From positions 1 through 21,971 of the IMG/VR virus record IMGVR_UViG_3300020395_000125: 21,971 bases of DNA. One strand, 5' to 3'. Position 1 is the first letter of the stretch, and every line of letters begins with the position of its first letter. Positions 14,295-21,971 of the stretch are shown here, in pieces. The DNA is from a virus. The position numbers and the translations under genes are program-made. The notes beneath the pieces were generated by a model that did not search any database, was not told the origin of the DNA, and saw only the letters and a list, made by a program, of their open reading frames with translations.

Positions 14295-15285
14295 AGAAAG
14301 AAGTCATTTCGTTGAATCCGAAGTCATCATCACTCTCAAGGAGTTCTGTGTCAGCGGTTGTAATAATATCTATAACTGAACCACTCGCATGCTCAGATTT
14401 AGTTGTAGCATTCTGACCACGAAGTACAGTAATAGATACGTCATCAGGTTTTGTCTTAACCTTCATAACTTCATTGTTAATCTCAATGTAGTCACCTATG
14501 TTGAATACAGTTGAGTCTGTGACAGGTAAGGTTGCGACTGACTTATTGACCTGTGCTGTCAATGTTAGACCAGCTCCATCATTATCCTTATCACGGAGAG
14601 CAGTAGGTTCTACTTGATATGTAGAACGACGTACTGGAACTTTTGGAGTACCAGTATCCATATGAACTTTTGCTTTCTTAATTGGTTTGCCACCCTGTGT
14701 AGGTCCAAAGATGTATGCTTTGGCAGTAAAGGTACAGTCAATAGTAGTGAGTTTACGTTGATCGAAGTTACCTTCATACTCATCTGAATAGTTTATACTG
14801 TTCAGAACTATTGGTACGTCACGGTACTCATTAATATCATCTAGAATTTTAATACTGACACTGTATGCGGGTTGGAAAATAGGAACTATCTGTTCTATGA
14901 TCTCCAATGCCTCATCATTTGTCTTAGATAAAATAGAAAAACTAAAGTCTAGATTATATGGCACGGGTGTATATACTTTTCTCGCACTCTTTCCATCTTT
15001 AACGTAGTCAGTAGTTATAGGACTTAACTTTCTACTACTGTCATATGATATACCAGTCAATTCAAATGATACTCTAGGTAGAGTGATAGCAACCTTCTTG
15101 TTTAATTCTGGTTGTCCTTCTAGTCTAGCTAAAAACTTTTGCTTAGGACCGTAAGCAAGAGGTACTTTCATTCTCTGATAGGTTGTACCACCTGTCTCTT
15201 TCCTAACTTCTATATTGTTGAATAATGTACCGAAAGCGATAACGCACTTTCTGATCACCTTATTATAAGTGTATGCACCTAACAT
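14287..15285 (-). CDS. 15: Tail terminator / proximal sheath stabilizer gp15
   Basis: In T4, gp15 caps the finished tail tube and sheath and provides the surface that binds the head neck. The 332-residue protein has the family start (MLGAYTYNKVIRKCVIAFGT), the VPLAYGPKQKFLARLEG block (41-57) and ITLPRVSFELTGISYDSSRK (67-86). It continues with TPVPYNLDFSFSILSKTNDE (106-125) and VPIFQPAYSVSIKI (134-147), all clear gp15 signatures. It exceeds T4 gp15 (272 aa) through a C-terminal module, about 235-310, that includes FNIGDYIEINNEVMKV and ITVLRGQNATT. This beta module recurs in other cyanophage structural proteins. The start at 15285 follows the gene 14 stop by one base (TAACATG) and has an AGGAA Shine-Dalgarno. 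Confidence 0.95.
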   Translation of the reverse strand: MLGAYTYNKVIRKCVIAFGTLFNNIEVRKETGGTTYQRMKVPLAYGPKQKFLARLEGQPELNKKVAITLPRVSFELTGISYDSSRKLSPITTDYVKDGKSARKVYTPVPYNLDFSFSILSKTNDEALEIIEQIVPIFQPAYSVSIKILDDINEYRDVPIVLNSINYSDEYEGNFDQRKLTTIDCTFTAKAYIFGPTQGGKPIKKAKVHMDTGTPKVPVRRSTYQVEPTALRDKDNDGAGLTLTAQVNKSVATLPVTDSTVFNIGDYIEINNEVMKVKTKPDDVSITVLRGQNATTKSEHASGSVIDIITTADTELLESDDDFGFNEMTSFYG

Positions 15286-15286
15286 G

Positions 15287-16621
15287 TTATGTTCCTAAAC
15301 CAAATGGGTTACCTTCACTGAAGTCAATGATATCGTCAGCAAATGTCTCAAACGTAGAAGACTCAGAGTATTTAGTATCTGTTGTCTTCATAGCATCATA
15401 ACTATGTATCGTTATTGACGCACCGCTAGTATTACCAACGAGTAATTCTCCTATCTGGAAATCTACAGTAGGTGATTTTAATTTTAACCAGCCTTCAGAT
15501 TTATCCCAGTCTGCTAAGAGAGCTGTGCCCGCAGTAGTTCCACTGGTAACTGTTTCACCGTCTTGGAAGTTTCCAGACAGTCCAGATGGTACAGATTCTA
15601 TGTCAAACGCAGCGGTAGTATATCCACTACCACCACTGTCAATTACTATTTGACTGACTGAATCATACCCGTCCCCTTCATTTGTAATCTCGACTTTAGT
15701 GAGTGTACCATTCGAGTCAAAAGTCGGAACGACCACAGGTTTGGTGCCTGAAGTATCAGGATCATTGAAATCAATATAAGATCTAGAAACATCATAACCT
15801 TTTCCTCCATTAAGAATTTTTAAACCAACCATCTTACCGTTCTTCACGGTAGGATCAAAAGTGGCAGGAGTAATTGGGATTGATCCACCCACGTTCACAA
15901 CTATCATTTCAGCATGTGCTGTTGCTCCTGTACCATCACCTGTTACAGTTACAGTAGGAGTGAAGTTGTATCTAGAACCATTTGTGTTGACAACAGCTTG
16001 TGATACTACATCACCAGTTAGTAATGGAGTAGCAGATGCTGATAAACCAGGTGACACAAGATAGTAGTATTGTACAGTGTAACCTGTATCTATCATCTCG
16101 TCGTCGCCCGCGAAGAACTCTCCACCTTCGTCGCTGTACTCGAATAGTTCTGCCTTTAATTTATATGTATAGTTCTTACCTAACTGGTAGAATGGTTCTT
16201 CATGCTCTACAAATTTTATCTCAAAGTAATTAGATGAGAGTGGGAAGTATATTAAATCTCCTTCTTGTGGTCTTTCTCCTACCTCAATGTCCTGATCTAA
16301 TAATAGAAACTGAGATATAAGATCACTAAATCTCTGCTGTGATATAACCATAGTTATTTCATCAGTCTGTCTGATACCAAACTTAGTCAATAGATCTCCA
16401 CCACCTTGGAAACCATCAAAGTTTTCTAGGTATGCTTCTATAATATATGAGTCATCAAACTGTGATACTACTTCTTCATTGAATACATTATCTTTAGCTA
16501 TCAACTGTCTAGGGATATACAGTACATCCATTCCAAACATCTTGATATATTCTTCAACAAGATTTTGCTGAAGGAACTGCTCGTTACGAGTACCGTGTGT
16601 AAAGAATACGTTGCGTGTCAT
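15287..16621 (-). CDS. 14: Neck protein gp14 with a large central insertion
   Basis: With gp13, gp14 forms the neck that seals the packaged head and accepts the tail. Residues 1-190 are typical (NVFFTHGTRNEQFLQQNLVE, MDVLYIPRQL, YLENFDGFQGGGDLLTKFGI, ERPQEGDLIYFP, YQLGKNYTYKLKAELFEYSD). The last 30 residues (ADDIIDFSEGNPFG) also fit the family. Between them, about 190-410 is a beta-rich insertion absent from T4 gp14 (256 aa). It holds PTVTVTGDGTGATAHAEM, several N/S-x-G-x-GY units (ILNGGKGY, ITNEGDGY, IDSGGSGY) and a paired GE-V/L-x-x-x-T-x-G-x-A element. It probably forms an outward-facing extra domain. The start overlaps the gene 13 stop by four bases (ATGA). Confidence 0.93.
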   Translation of the reverse strand: MTRNVFFTHGTRNEQFLQQNLVEEYIKMFGMDVLYIPRQLIAKDNVFNEEVVSQFDDSYIIEAYLENFDGFQGGGDLLTKFGIRQTDEITMVISQQRFSDLISQFLLLDQDIEVGERPQEGDLIYFPLSSNYFEIKFVEHEEPFYQLGKNYTYKLKAELFEYSDEGGEFFAGDDEMIDTGYTVQYYYLVSPGLSASATPLLTGDVVSQAVVNTNGSRYNFTPTVTVTGDGTGATAHAEMIVVNVGGSIPITPATFDPTVKNGKMVGLKILNGGKGYDVSRSYIDFNDPDTSGTKPVVVPTFDSNGTLTKVEITNEGDGYDSVSQIVIDSGGSGYTTAAFDIESVPSGLSGNFQDGETVTSGTTAGTALLADWDKSEGWLKLKSPTVDFQIGELLVGNTSGASITIHSYDAMKTTDTKYSESSTFETFADDIIDFSEGNPFGLGT

Positions 16622-17427
16622 CCGATCATATCCATTGGGGGCATTTCATACTTAGTCAACATCTCATCTTCTATCCTGTCTAACTCAGATTGTGCCTGTT
16701 GATATATCTCATCACCATTCATAGTGATACCGCCAGGTAACTGAGCACCTTTGAACTTACTAAGGTTCTGACCCCACTGTCTCTTGATGAGTTGTGTGGT
16801 ATATCTCTTAAGGAAGATGTCATCATATAGTGTAGTAAATGATGAAGGATCCAATGCTCTGTAAGCATCAAAAACTATAAAGTCTCCATCGTTTACATCA
16901 GTTCTAAAATCAAGATCCATGTATAATCTGTCTCCTCTACTCTGGAATCTTATTTGCTTCTGTCCTTCTAGTAACCAGTATATATCTTCTAGTCTTCTGT
17001 TTACCATTTCATATGTAAGAATCTCAGTCTGAGTTAGATCCCAGAGATCATTCAATCTCCACTGGTATCTGACATCAAATAGGTTAGTAGTATTCTTAGA
17101 TGTGAAATCAAATATCTTAATGACTGAGGTGACATGCTCAGGCATGGTGATGAAGTTATTCTGCTCAAGGAAGTTTGCTTGTCTAGCACCCACCTGTGTC
17201 ACTGTGGTAGTCGTGTCAGTAGTCATAGCATCTATTGTTGCCTGATCAAACTGATACTTTAGGAACGTTCTAATATAACCATCAGTAGATCTCTCTTGGA
17301 AAAACTGCAAAGCATCATCAATCAGATCATCTATCTGATCATCATCTACGTTTATTTCTAGGACTGGAGCTCCTAGTTTTCTCAAAGCATACTCTGCTAG
17401 AGTTGATTTACTACTTGGTTTTGCCAT
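16618..17427 (-). CDS. 13: Neck protein gp13
   Basis: This neck protein binds the portal after packaging and helps connect head and tail. The 269 residues (T4: 309) contain the conserved gp13 start (KSTLAEYALRKLGAPVLEI, then VDDDQIDDLIDDALQFFQE), the FLEQNNFITMPEHVTSVIKI block (85-104) and the YQWRLNDLWDLTQTEILTYE segment. A C-terminal motif covers RQWGQNLSKFKGAQLPGGI with the following MNGDEIYQQAQ, which is almost invariant in cyanophages. Its ATG overlaps the stop of the giant upstream gene (TAATG), and it is followed at once by gene 14 (four-base overlap), so it is translated from a longer polycistronic late mRNA. No promoter is visible just upstream. Confidence 0.96.
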   Translation of the reverse strand: MAKPSSKSTLAEYALRKLGAPVLEINVDDDQIDDLIDDALQFFQERSTDGYIRTFLKYQFDQATIDAMTTDTTTTVTQVGARQANFLEQNNFITMPEHVTSVIKIFDFTSKNTTNLFDVRYQWRLNDLWDLTQTEILTYEMVNRRLEDIYWLLEGQKQIRFQSRGDRLYMDLDFRTDVNDGDFIVFDAYRALDPSSFTTLYDDIFLKRYTTQLIKRQWGQNLSKFKGAQLPGGITMNGDEIYQQAQSELDRIEDEMLTKYEMPPMDMIG

Positions 17428-20400
17428 TAGACTGTATCGACGTTGAATCTCACCCTTACATAATATGTAGTTGTAGGTAACAGTGTAACGTCACCTGGTA
17501 ATGTATATGACAGTAAGTTGGTAGAGTTTCCTAGGGATTGATGTACAATAGTAGTGAATGTATCTGCCTGTGAGAACTGCCAGTCAGTAGAGTTATGTCC
17601 ATAACCATTCTTAAACTCTGGTGTTAGAACATTGATTGTAGGATTAAATGCGGGAGTAATAGTTTGTACCTCTGGTTGATCTACAACAGGTGTAGAGAAC
17701 TGTACAGCAGTTGAATAATTACTTGATAATCCTGCGTTATCTTTATACTTAACTTGAACTGAGTAAGTTGTTTGGAAGTCAAGTGTACCAGCTGGTACTG
17801 TAAATGTAGTTAAGTTACCAGTATCACCCTGTGATAAGTCAGGAACTGTGATAGCAGCAGTGTCATATATGACTGCGTTATCAGATGTTCTCTTGATTAA
17901 CCACCAAGATGCTGAGTGTGTTGACCCTGCGTACTGTGATACAAATGCGTTTGCTGTAAATGTAGGTTGTCTATTAAATGTTAAGTTAGTTGTTGGGTCT
18001 TCATTGACAGTGATTCCAGTAGATGCTTCTACAAATTCAGACTCATTTACAGTTATAGTAGCAGACTGAGATGTAATTGATATAGCATTACTATTAGACA
18101 ATACACAACGATACTCATTGTTTAATGTTGGGAATGGTTGTGTGACTGTAGTATATGACGCAGATGTCGCACCATTTATATTCGCCCAGTTTCCACCACT
18201 ATCAGTTGACTTCTGCCACTGGTAGTTGATTGATCCAGATGTGATAGCAGCAGTGATACTAAATGTTGCTGTCTGTCCTTCAATGACTGTTTGTGCCTGT
18301 GGTTGCTGAGATATAGAGATAACTCTAAGAACTGTTTGTACAGCAAAGGTTGATACTAGATCATTTTGAGCACCTACTAGACTGAGTGTACACTTAAATC
18401 TGTCATCATTATCATCAGCAAATACTAAAGCAGGAGTGGTATAGGTAGCTCCTACAGCACCTGGTATAGTATTATAGTCTACGCCATTGTCAGATTTACT
18501 CCACTGATAAGTATGTGAACCACTAGATGTATTACCCGCTACAGTATATGATGATGTTCCTCCTTCATTACCTGTTGCGTTAGATGGTTGAGCAGTAATG
18601 TTATGAGTCCTGTAGACAGTTAACAATGCGGCTGAGGTGAATGCATCAGCGTCAGCACCAATAGCCGATAGCTTACAACGGAACCTATCATTGTGGTTAT
18701 CAGCGTATGTCAATGTCCCTGTGTTGTAAGAAGGACTTGTTGCTCCACCTATATCAGTATATTGATCAGTCACAGTCATCGCTGCTCCTTGACCTGTGTG
18801 GAAATGACACCAATAGTATAGAGTTGCAGGAGCACTACTAGGTACTGTCCACTCTACTCTTCTAGTACTAGCAGCTACGAATCCACTAACATATCCAGAC
18901 ATAGTGACAGTAGCACCATCTAACTTATATACTATCCCATCACTATAATGTCCGTTACCATTATGATCTCCGTCAGCACCTGTACTGAGCATCAATGGAT
19001 GATGTACACCACCGTAGGTAGCATTGGATGAAGCATCTTGGTTGAAAGTATATGTAGCATTCTTCTCAAATTCTAGAACCGCTTTCTCTACTCCATCAAA
19101 ATAGAATACACCAGTTGATTGTCCTGCGTTTGTATCTACACCTATTGTGACTGCGACTTCAGCATCTCCATCAGATTTCTGCCATTGATATGTTACTGAC
19201 GGAGCATGGCTAGACCAGATAGAGTTGTATAATTCTGGGTCAGCAGCTGTCTCTTCCTTAGCAGAAGCACCACCACCTGAAGGTGTTGTCCAGTTACCAA
19301 CTCCAAAGGAAGAATTAAGTAATGCTGTGATTGCTTGAGTTTGTACTGAACCTACTGCTGTGAATGTAGCGGTCTCTCCTTCATCCTTAGTTGCGTCATT
19401 TGGATCAGAAACTACAGATACAGTAACAGTTTCTACCTGTAAAGTAGCAGCATTAGAGAATGTATTGCTAGCACCAGCCGCTGTTATTAAACATCTATAT
19501 TGATATTCATCAAACTGAGCTGTAAGTGTAGGTGTTGTATATGATGCTGAGGTTGCTCCTCCAATACTTGAGAAGTTATTACCATCATCAAGTGATAACT
19601 GCCATTGATAGTTAATGTCAGCACTGTCACCATCAGAAAGACTGGCAGCAACTGTAAAGGATCCAGTTCCACCTACTGCCCCTGTGTCATTTTGTGGATG
19701 TGTATCGACTGTTATAGTTCTTGTAACTGTTAACTGAGCACTATTTGATACTACCTCACTAGCACCTGAAGCGTTGACTCTACATCTGAAGTAGTCTCCA
19801 TTGTCAGCTGCGAATGATGCGGGAGGTGTACCACCACTATCATATGTGGTTGCTGTAGTAGTATATGCTGCATTAGTAGCACCTGGTATTTGATGCCATA
19901 CAGAGTCGTCTTCTGATTTATCCCATGCGTATGTAAGTGATGCTGTATCAGCAGTAGAAGCAGTTATATTAAATGTAGCAGCAGCTGGTGATACTATGGA
20001 TGTGCTAGCGGGATGTGCCGATATTGATACAACTCTGGTTACAGTCAGTGTAGCTGTATTACTTGTTGTACTAGAAGCGGACGTATTAGAATCACAGACG
20101 CATCGGTATTGCCATCCGTTATATGAGTAGTCATCATCTACAGTAAGTGTATCTGTTGTTTCTCCACTATGTCCTGCTAGACTACTAATACTTGTCCAAG
20201 CACCACCTGTACTATATTGCCACTGGTATGTGATAGTAGATGAGTCTGATACAGTAGCGTTTAAAGGACCAAACTGTGCGTTGGTTCCTGCTCCCGCCTC
20301 TATTGATACATCGGAAGGTTGATCTCCAATCGTAACAACAACACCTGTACCTATAGTATGGAAATTATAATTTCGTGCTTCACCAGAACTATCTTCTGTG

Positions 20401-21971
20401 ACTATGATGTCAAAGAATGTATCCTGATAAGATGATGTAACTGTACCTGATAGTACACCACTCGTTGTATTAAATGTTAATCCTGTATTTGATATGTTGT
20501 CACCTGAAAGAGTATATGTCTCTCCTGCGTTAAATGTTTCGTTAGCATAGCTCTTAAACTCATCAATACCTATGTCTTTACTGATAGCACTGTTGTGAGC
20601 AAATCCGTCACCACCTATTTTACCTGTGGTTACTAGATTACCAGTACCAGTTCCTTGAGTAGTCTTGATATAGAATGGATGACTAGATCCTGCTGTAGTA
20701 TCGAATACTAGAATGTCACCTACTGTAGCAGCAATACCAACATCATCACCACTTTGTCCTGCTGAGGAATTTGTCTGAACAGTAATAGTACCGTACATAT
20801 TGTTGTGAGCTGTACACTGATAGTAGTATGTGCCAGGTGTTACGCCAGTTGTGATCCACTTAACAGTGCCAGATGCTGATGCTCCACCACCTGTATATGT
20901 ACCTGTTGATACCTGATTAGATGAACCAGTTCCTTGTACAGTCTTGAAAACAGTTGGGTGACTGCTACCCGCATTCATATTAAAGTTTATTGTATCCCCA
21001 ACTTGTACAGTAATAGCAGGATCATTACCACTGACTGAACCAGATCTATCAGAACCAGATACGATGTAGTCTTGACTACCACTAGCAGTGACAGCAAAGT
21101 TATAGGTATTGGTTATAAGGTTTACATTTTTTTCTGTTAAAGTATAGTCGCTACTACCAGACGCTGTTACGTCCCAATATCTCTTGGCAGTACCACCTGA
21201 TCCAGATAACGCAATGGAACCATACATGTCATTATGAGCAGAACATTGATAGTAATATGTACCAGCTGTGACTCCTGTTGTATCCCAATATATTCTTCCG
21301 TTAGTGACACCTTGACCTCCTGTAGAACTTATATTACCGTTATAGAACCATGTGATAGTCTTAGAAATGTATCTAGTAAACAGTCCTCTGACCTTACTAA
21401 TTAAGGCACCTGTCTGACTATAGTCAAAGTCAACACCTGTGTCTACTGGTATTTGTTTGACGGTACGACCTGTATGTCCTGCTTCCTCTGAGTCTAACTC
21501 AGCATATAATGTGACGTTACCAAATGAAGGTCCGTCAGTTCCCTCATGTGTGTCAGATATTACGCAAGCATAGTTATTATCTCCACCACCTGTAGCATTA
21601 CCTGTAGCACTGTTGACTACAGTTATCTCGATATAGTTATTAGCAGCATCCTGTCCTGTGATACCCCACCATGTCCCAGACTCAACATACAGGTTGATAC
21701 CACCTAATACAAGACTTGTATCGGCTACTCTTATCTGTATCTTCTTTCCAATCTTGTTCAAGAAGGCAGATGAGTATAGAGATGGATAGTATATCCTAAT
21801 AACGTTACTACCATTGCTAACTACAAATGGGTCAGTAGGTAACTTATATTCATGAGCTGTATTAGCAGGGTACGCTGTTGTACTTGTAGCAGCAAAGTTG
21901 CCAGGATCTCCTGATCCTCTGATCCAGTTTTTACATAAGACTGGTAGTGTACCTGTACTATGTGTATAACT
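17427..21971 (-). CDS. Giant virion protein with cupredoxin-like, Ig-like and FN3-like domains (5' end outside window)
   Basis: At least 1514 residues are visible. The frame is open to the window edge, and the first possible start inside (TTG at 21761) is not convincing, so the real start lies upstream. In order I see a unique beta-rich part (21971-21360) and a half cupredoxin-like module (21359-21201). A linker with two VTASGS(S/Q)DY units, a full cupredoxin-like module (21044-20772) and a front-half module (20744-20592) follow. Next come a cadherin/Ig-type segment with an NTTSGVLSGTVT core, six Ig-like domains (20342-18042, the fourth carrying a nested cupredoxin-like module) and FN3-like C-terminal domains ending VRVRFNVDTV. 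Placement before gene 13 equals T4 wac, so I infer a fibre, whisker or adhesin on the virion. Ig and cupredoxin calls rest on motifs only. Confidence 0.85.
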   Translation of the reverse strand, partial: SYTHSTGTLPVLCKNWIRGSGDPGNFAATSTTAYPANTAHEYKLPTDPFVVSNGSNVIRIYYPSLYSSAFLNKIGKKIQIRVADTSLVLGGINLYVESGTWWGITGQDAANNYIEITVVNSATGNATGGGDNNYACVISDTHEGTDGPSFGNVTLYAELDSEEAGHTGRTVKQIPVDTGVDFDYSQTGALISKVRGLFTRYISKTITWFYNGNISSTGGQGVTNGRIYWDTTGVTAGTYYYQCSAHNDMYGSIALSGSGGTAKRYWDVTASGSSDYTLTEKNVNLITNTYNFAVTASGSQDYIVSGSDRSGSVSGNDPAITVQVGDTINFNMNAGSSHPTVFKTVQGTGSSNQVSTGTYTGGGASASGTVKWITTGVTPGTYYYQCTAHNNMYGTITVQTNSSAGQSGDDVGIAATVGDILVFDTTAGSSHPFYIKTTQGTGTGNLVTTGKIGGDGFAHNSAISKDIGIDEFKSYANETFNAGETYTLSGDNISNTGLTFNTTSGVLSGTVTSSYQDTFFDIIVTEDSSGEARNYNFHTIGTGVVVTIGDQPSDVSIEAGAGTNAQFGPLNATVSDSSTITYQWQYSTGGAWTSISSLAGHSGETTDTLTVDDDYSYNGWQYRCVCDSNTSASSTTSNTATLTVTRVVSISAHPASTSIVSPAAATFNITASTADTASLTYAWDKSEDDSVWHQIPGATNAAYTTTATTYDSGGTPPASFAADNGDYFRCRVNASGASEVVSNSAQLTVTRTITVDTHPQNDTGAVGGTGSFTVAASLSDGDSADINYQWQLSLDDGNNFSSIGGATSASYTTPTLTAQFDEYQYRCLITAAGASNTFSNAATLQVETVTVSVVSDPNDATKDEGETATFTAVGSVQTQAITALLNSSFGVGNWTTPSGGGASAKEETAADPELYNSIWSSHAPSVTYQWQKSDGDAEVAVTIGVDTNAGQSTGVFYFDGVEKAVLEFEKNATYTFNQDASSNATYGGVHHPLMLSTGADGDHNGNGHYSDGIVYKLDGATVTMSGYVSGFVAASTRRVEWTVPSSAPATLYYWCHFHTGQGAAMTVTDQYTDIGGATSPSYNTGTLTYADNHNDRFRCKLSAIGADADAFTSAALLTVYRTHNITAQPSNATGNEGGTSSYTVAGNTSSGSHTYQWSKSDNGVDYNTIPGAVGATYTTPALVFADDNDDRFKCTLSLVGAQNDLVSTFAVQTVLRVISISQQPQAQTVIEGQTATFSITAAITSGSINYQWQKSTDSGGNWANINGATSASYTTVTQPFPTLNNEYRCVLSNSNAISITSQSATITVNESEFVEASTGITVNEDPTTNLTFNRQPTFTANAFVSQYAGSTHSASWWLIKRTSDNAVIYDTAAITVPDLSQGDTGNLTTFTVPAGTLDFQTTYSVQVKYKDNAGLSSNYSTAVQFSTPVVDQPEVQTITPAFNPTINVLTPEFKNGYGHNSTDWQFSQADTFTTIVHQSLGNSTNLLSYTLPGDVTLLPTTTYYVRVRFNVDTV
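18042..20342 (-). repeat. Six tandem Ig-like domains in the giant virion protein
   Basis: Six units share a start S(I/V)xxxP followed by TF or SF, then YQWQ/YAWD/YQWS with K/L/Y-S, (I/N)-G-A-T-x-A-x-YTT, a (D/N)xxx(F/Y)RC strand, and a closing A-x-L-T-V strand. Boundaries are about 20342-20040, 20039-19725, 19724-19431, 19430-18615, 18614-18324 and 18323-18042. The Trp of strand C and the Y/F-x-C of strand F are kept, while the strand B Cys is replaced, so the usual Ig disulfide is absent. Unit four is nearly three times longer because of two insertions. Such Ig units in phage virions often bind surface sugars; that role is inferred. Confidence 0.85.
18762..19163 (-). other. Cupredoxin-like module nested in Ig-like domain four
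   Basis: Between the YQWQKSDGD strand and the IGGATSPSYNT strand of Ig unit four lies about 134 residues. It contains GVFYFDGVEKAVLEF, ATYTFNQD, GGVHHPLML (His near 18999-19004), VEWTVPSSAPATLYYWCHFH and GQGAAMTV. Candidate ligands are His, Cys (18809-18807), His (18800-18798) and Met (18779-18777), with Cys-x2-His-x6-Met spacing. The longer loop and unusual insert make this copy less certain. Confidence 0.55.
20592..20744 (-). other. N-terminal half of a cupredoxin-like module
   Basis: The segment IAATVGDILVFDTTAGSSHP, then FYIKTTQGTGTGNLVTTG, repeats the front half of the complete module, with His at 20681-20679. The Cys-His-Met loop does not follow; the chain passes into DEFKSYANETF and a cadherin-like segment. 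It looks like a truncated copy. Confidence 0.6.
20772..21044 (-). other. Cupredoxin-like module with complete type 1 copper ligand set
   Basis: The module runs from GNDPAITVQVGDTINFNMNA through GSSHPTVFKT to GTYYYQCTAHNNMYGTITV. The candidate ligands are His (codon 20960-20958), Cys (20816-20814), His (20807-20805) and Met (20798-20796). Cys-x2-His-x2-Met is the loop spacing of amicyanin. The VGD-x-(I/L)-x-F strand before the first His and the G-T-YYYQC strand also fit the fold. Copper binding itself is inferred. Confidence 0.7.
21201..21359 (-). other. C-terminal half of a cupredoxin-like module
   Basis: This segment encodes ITWFYNG, then GVTAGTYYYQCSAHNDMYG and SIALSG, with Cys (21245-21243), His (21236-21234) and Met (21227-21225) in the same Cys-x2-His-x2-Met loop as the next module. 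The front strand with the SHP ligand is missing upstream, so this copy lacks one candidate ligand. Confidence 0.6.

Noticed and set aside
15369-15375. CTAAATA word near the 3' end of gene 14
   Set aside because: It lies in coding sequence (Asp-Thr-Lys-Tyr codons), 84 bases before gene 15, which already has a Shine-Dalgarno and a one-base gap; chance is as likely as a promoter.
21759-21761. TTG at 21761 as the start of the giant protein
   Set aside because: The frame is open upstream to the window edge and there is no ribosome site or promoter before the TTG.

Overview
The window is a block of the virion-morphogenesis cluster of a T4-like myovirus. Every gene lies on the minus strand, so transcription runs from position 21971 towards position 1. 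The order 13-14-15-16-(insert)-17-18-19-20-(67-like)-21-22-23 is the T4 order of neck, tail, terminase, portal, prohead and capsid genes. The protein lengths, the wording of the gp20, gp23 and gp18 sequences, the moderately AT-rich composition and the accessory content (a 2-oxoglutarate/Fe(II) oxygenase and very long beta-rich virion proteins) point to a marine cyanomyovirus of Synechococcus or Prochlorococcus. No host or photosynthesis gene in the window proves this.

Layout from upstream to downstream: (a) 21971-17427, the 3' part of one very large structural protein. It is still open at the window edge and carries cupredoxin-like modules, six Ig-like domains and FN3-like domains. It sits where T4 has the whisker gene wac, just before gene 13. 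(b) 17427-13899, neck and tail-completion genes 13, 14 and 15 and the small terminase gene 16, tightly packed with overlapping starts and stops. (c) 13876-9016, an accessory insert between the two terminase genes: a beta-rich 180-aa protein, two small unknown proteins, a 2OG-Fe(II) oxygenase, an 80-aa unknown and a 1049-aa tail-fibre-like protein with internal repeats. This fits the hyperplastic region known between genes 15 and 18 of cyanomyoviruses. (d) 9016-4705, large terminase, tail sheath and tail tube. (e) 4675-1, portal, a small acidic gp67-like core protein, prohead protease, scaffold and the first 318 residues of the major capsid protein.

The genes cover one assembly pathway. The portal (20) nucleates a prohead built on core proteins (22, 67-like) and capsid (23). 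The protease (21) then cleaves core and capsid. Terminase (16/17) packages DNA, and neck proteins (13/14) and the tail terminator (15) join the head to the tail of sheath (18) and tube (19). Seven T4-type late promoters (NATAAATA or CTAAATA) sit in the short gaps or across the stop codons of upstream genes, so the block is probably a set of nested late transcripts. No tRNA, CRISPR array, insertion sequence or convincing intrinsic terminator was seen, and no stretch over 300 bases lacks a gene.

The most unusual content is the first protein. It has modules with the ligand pattern of type 1 copper proteins (His ... Cys-x2-His-x2-Met), and one further cupredoxin-like module is apparently nested inside an Ig-like domain.
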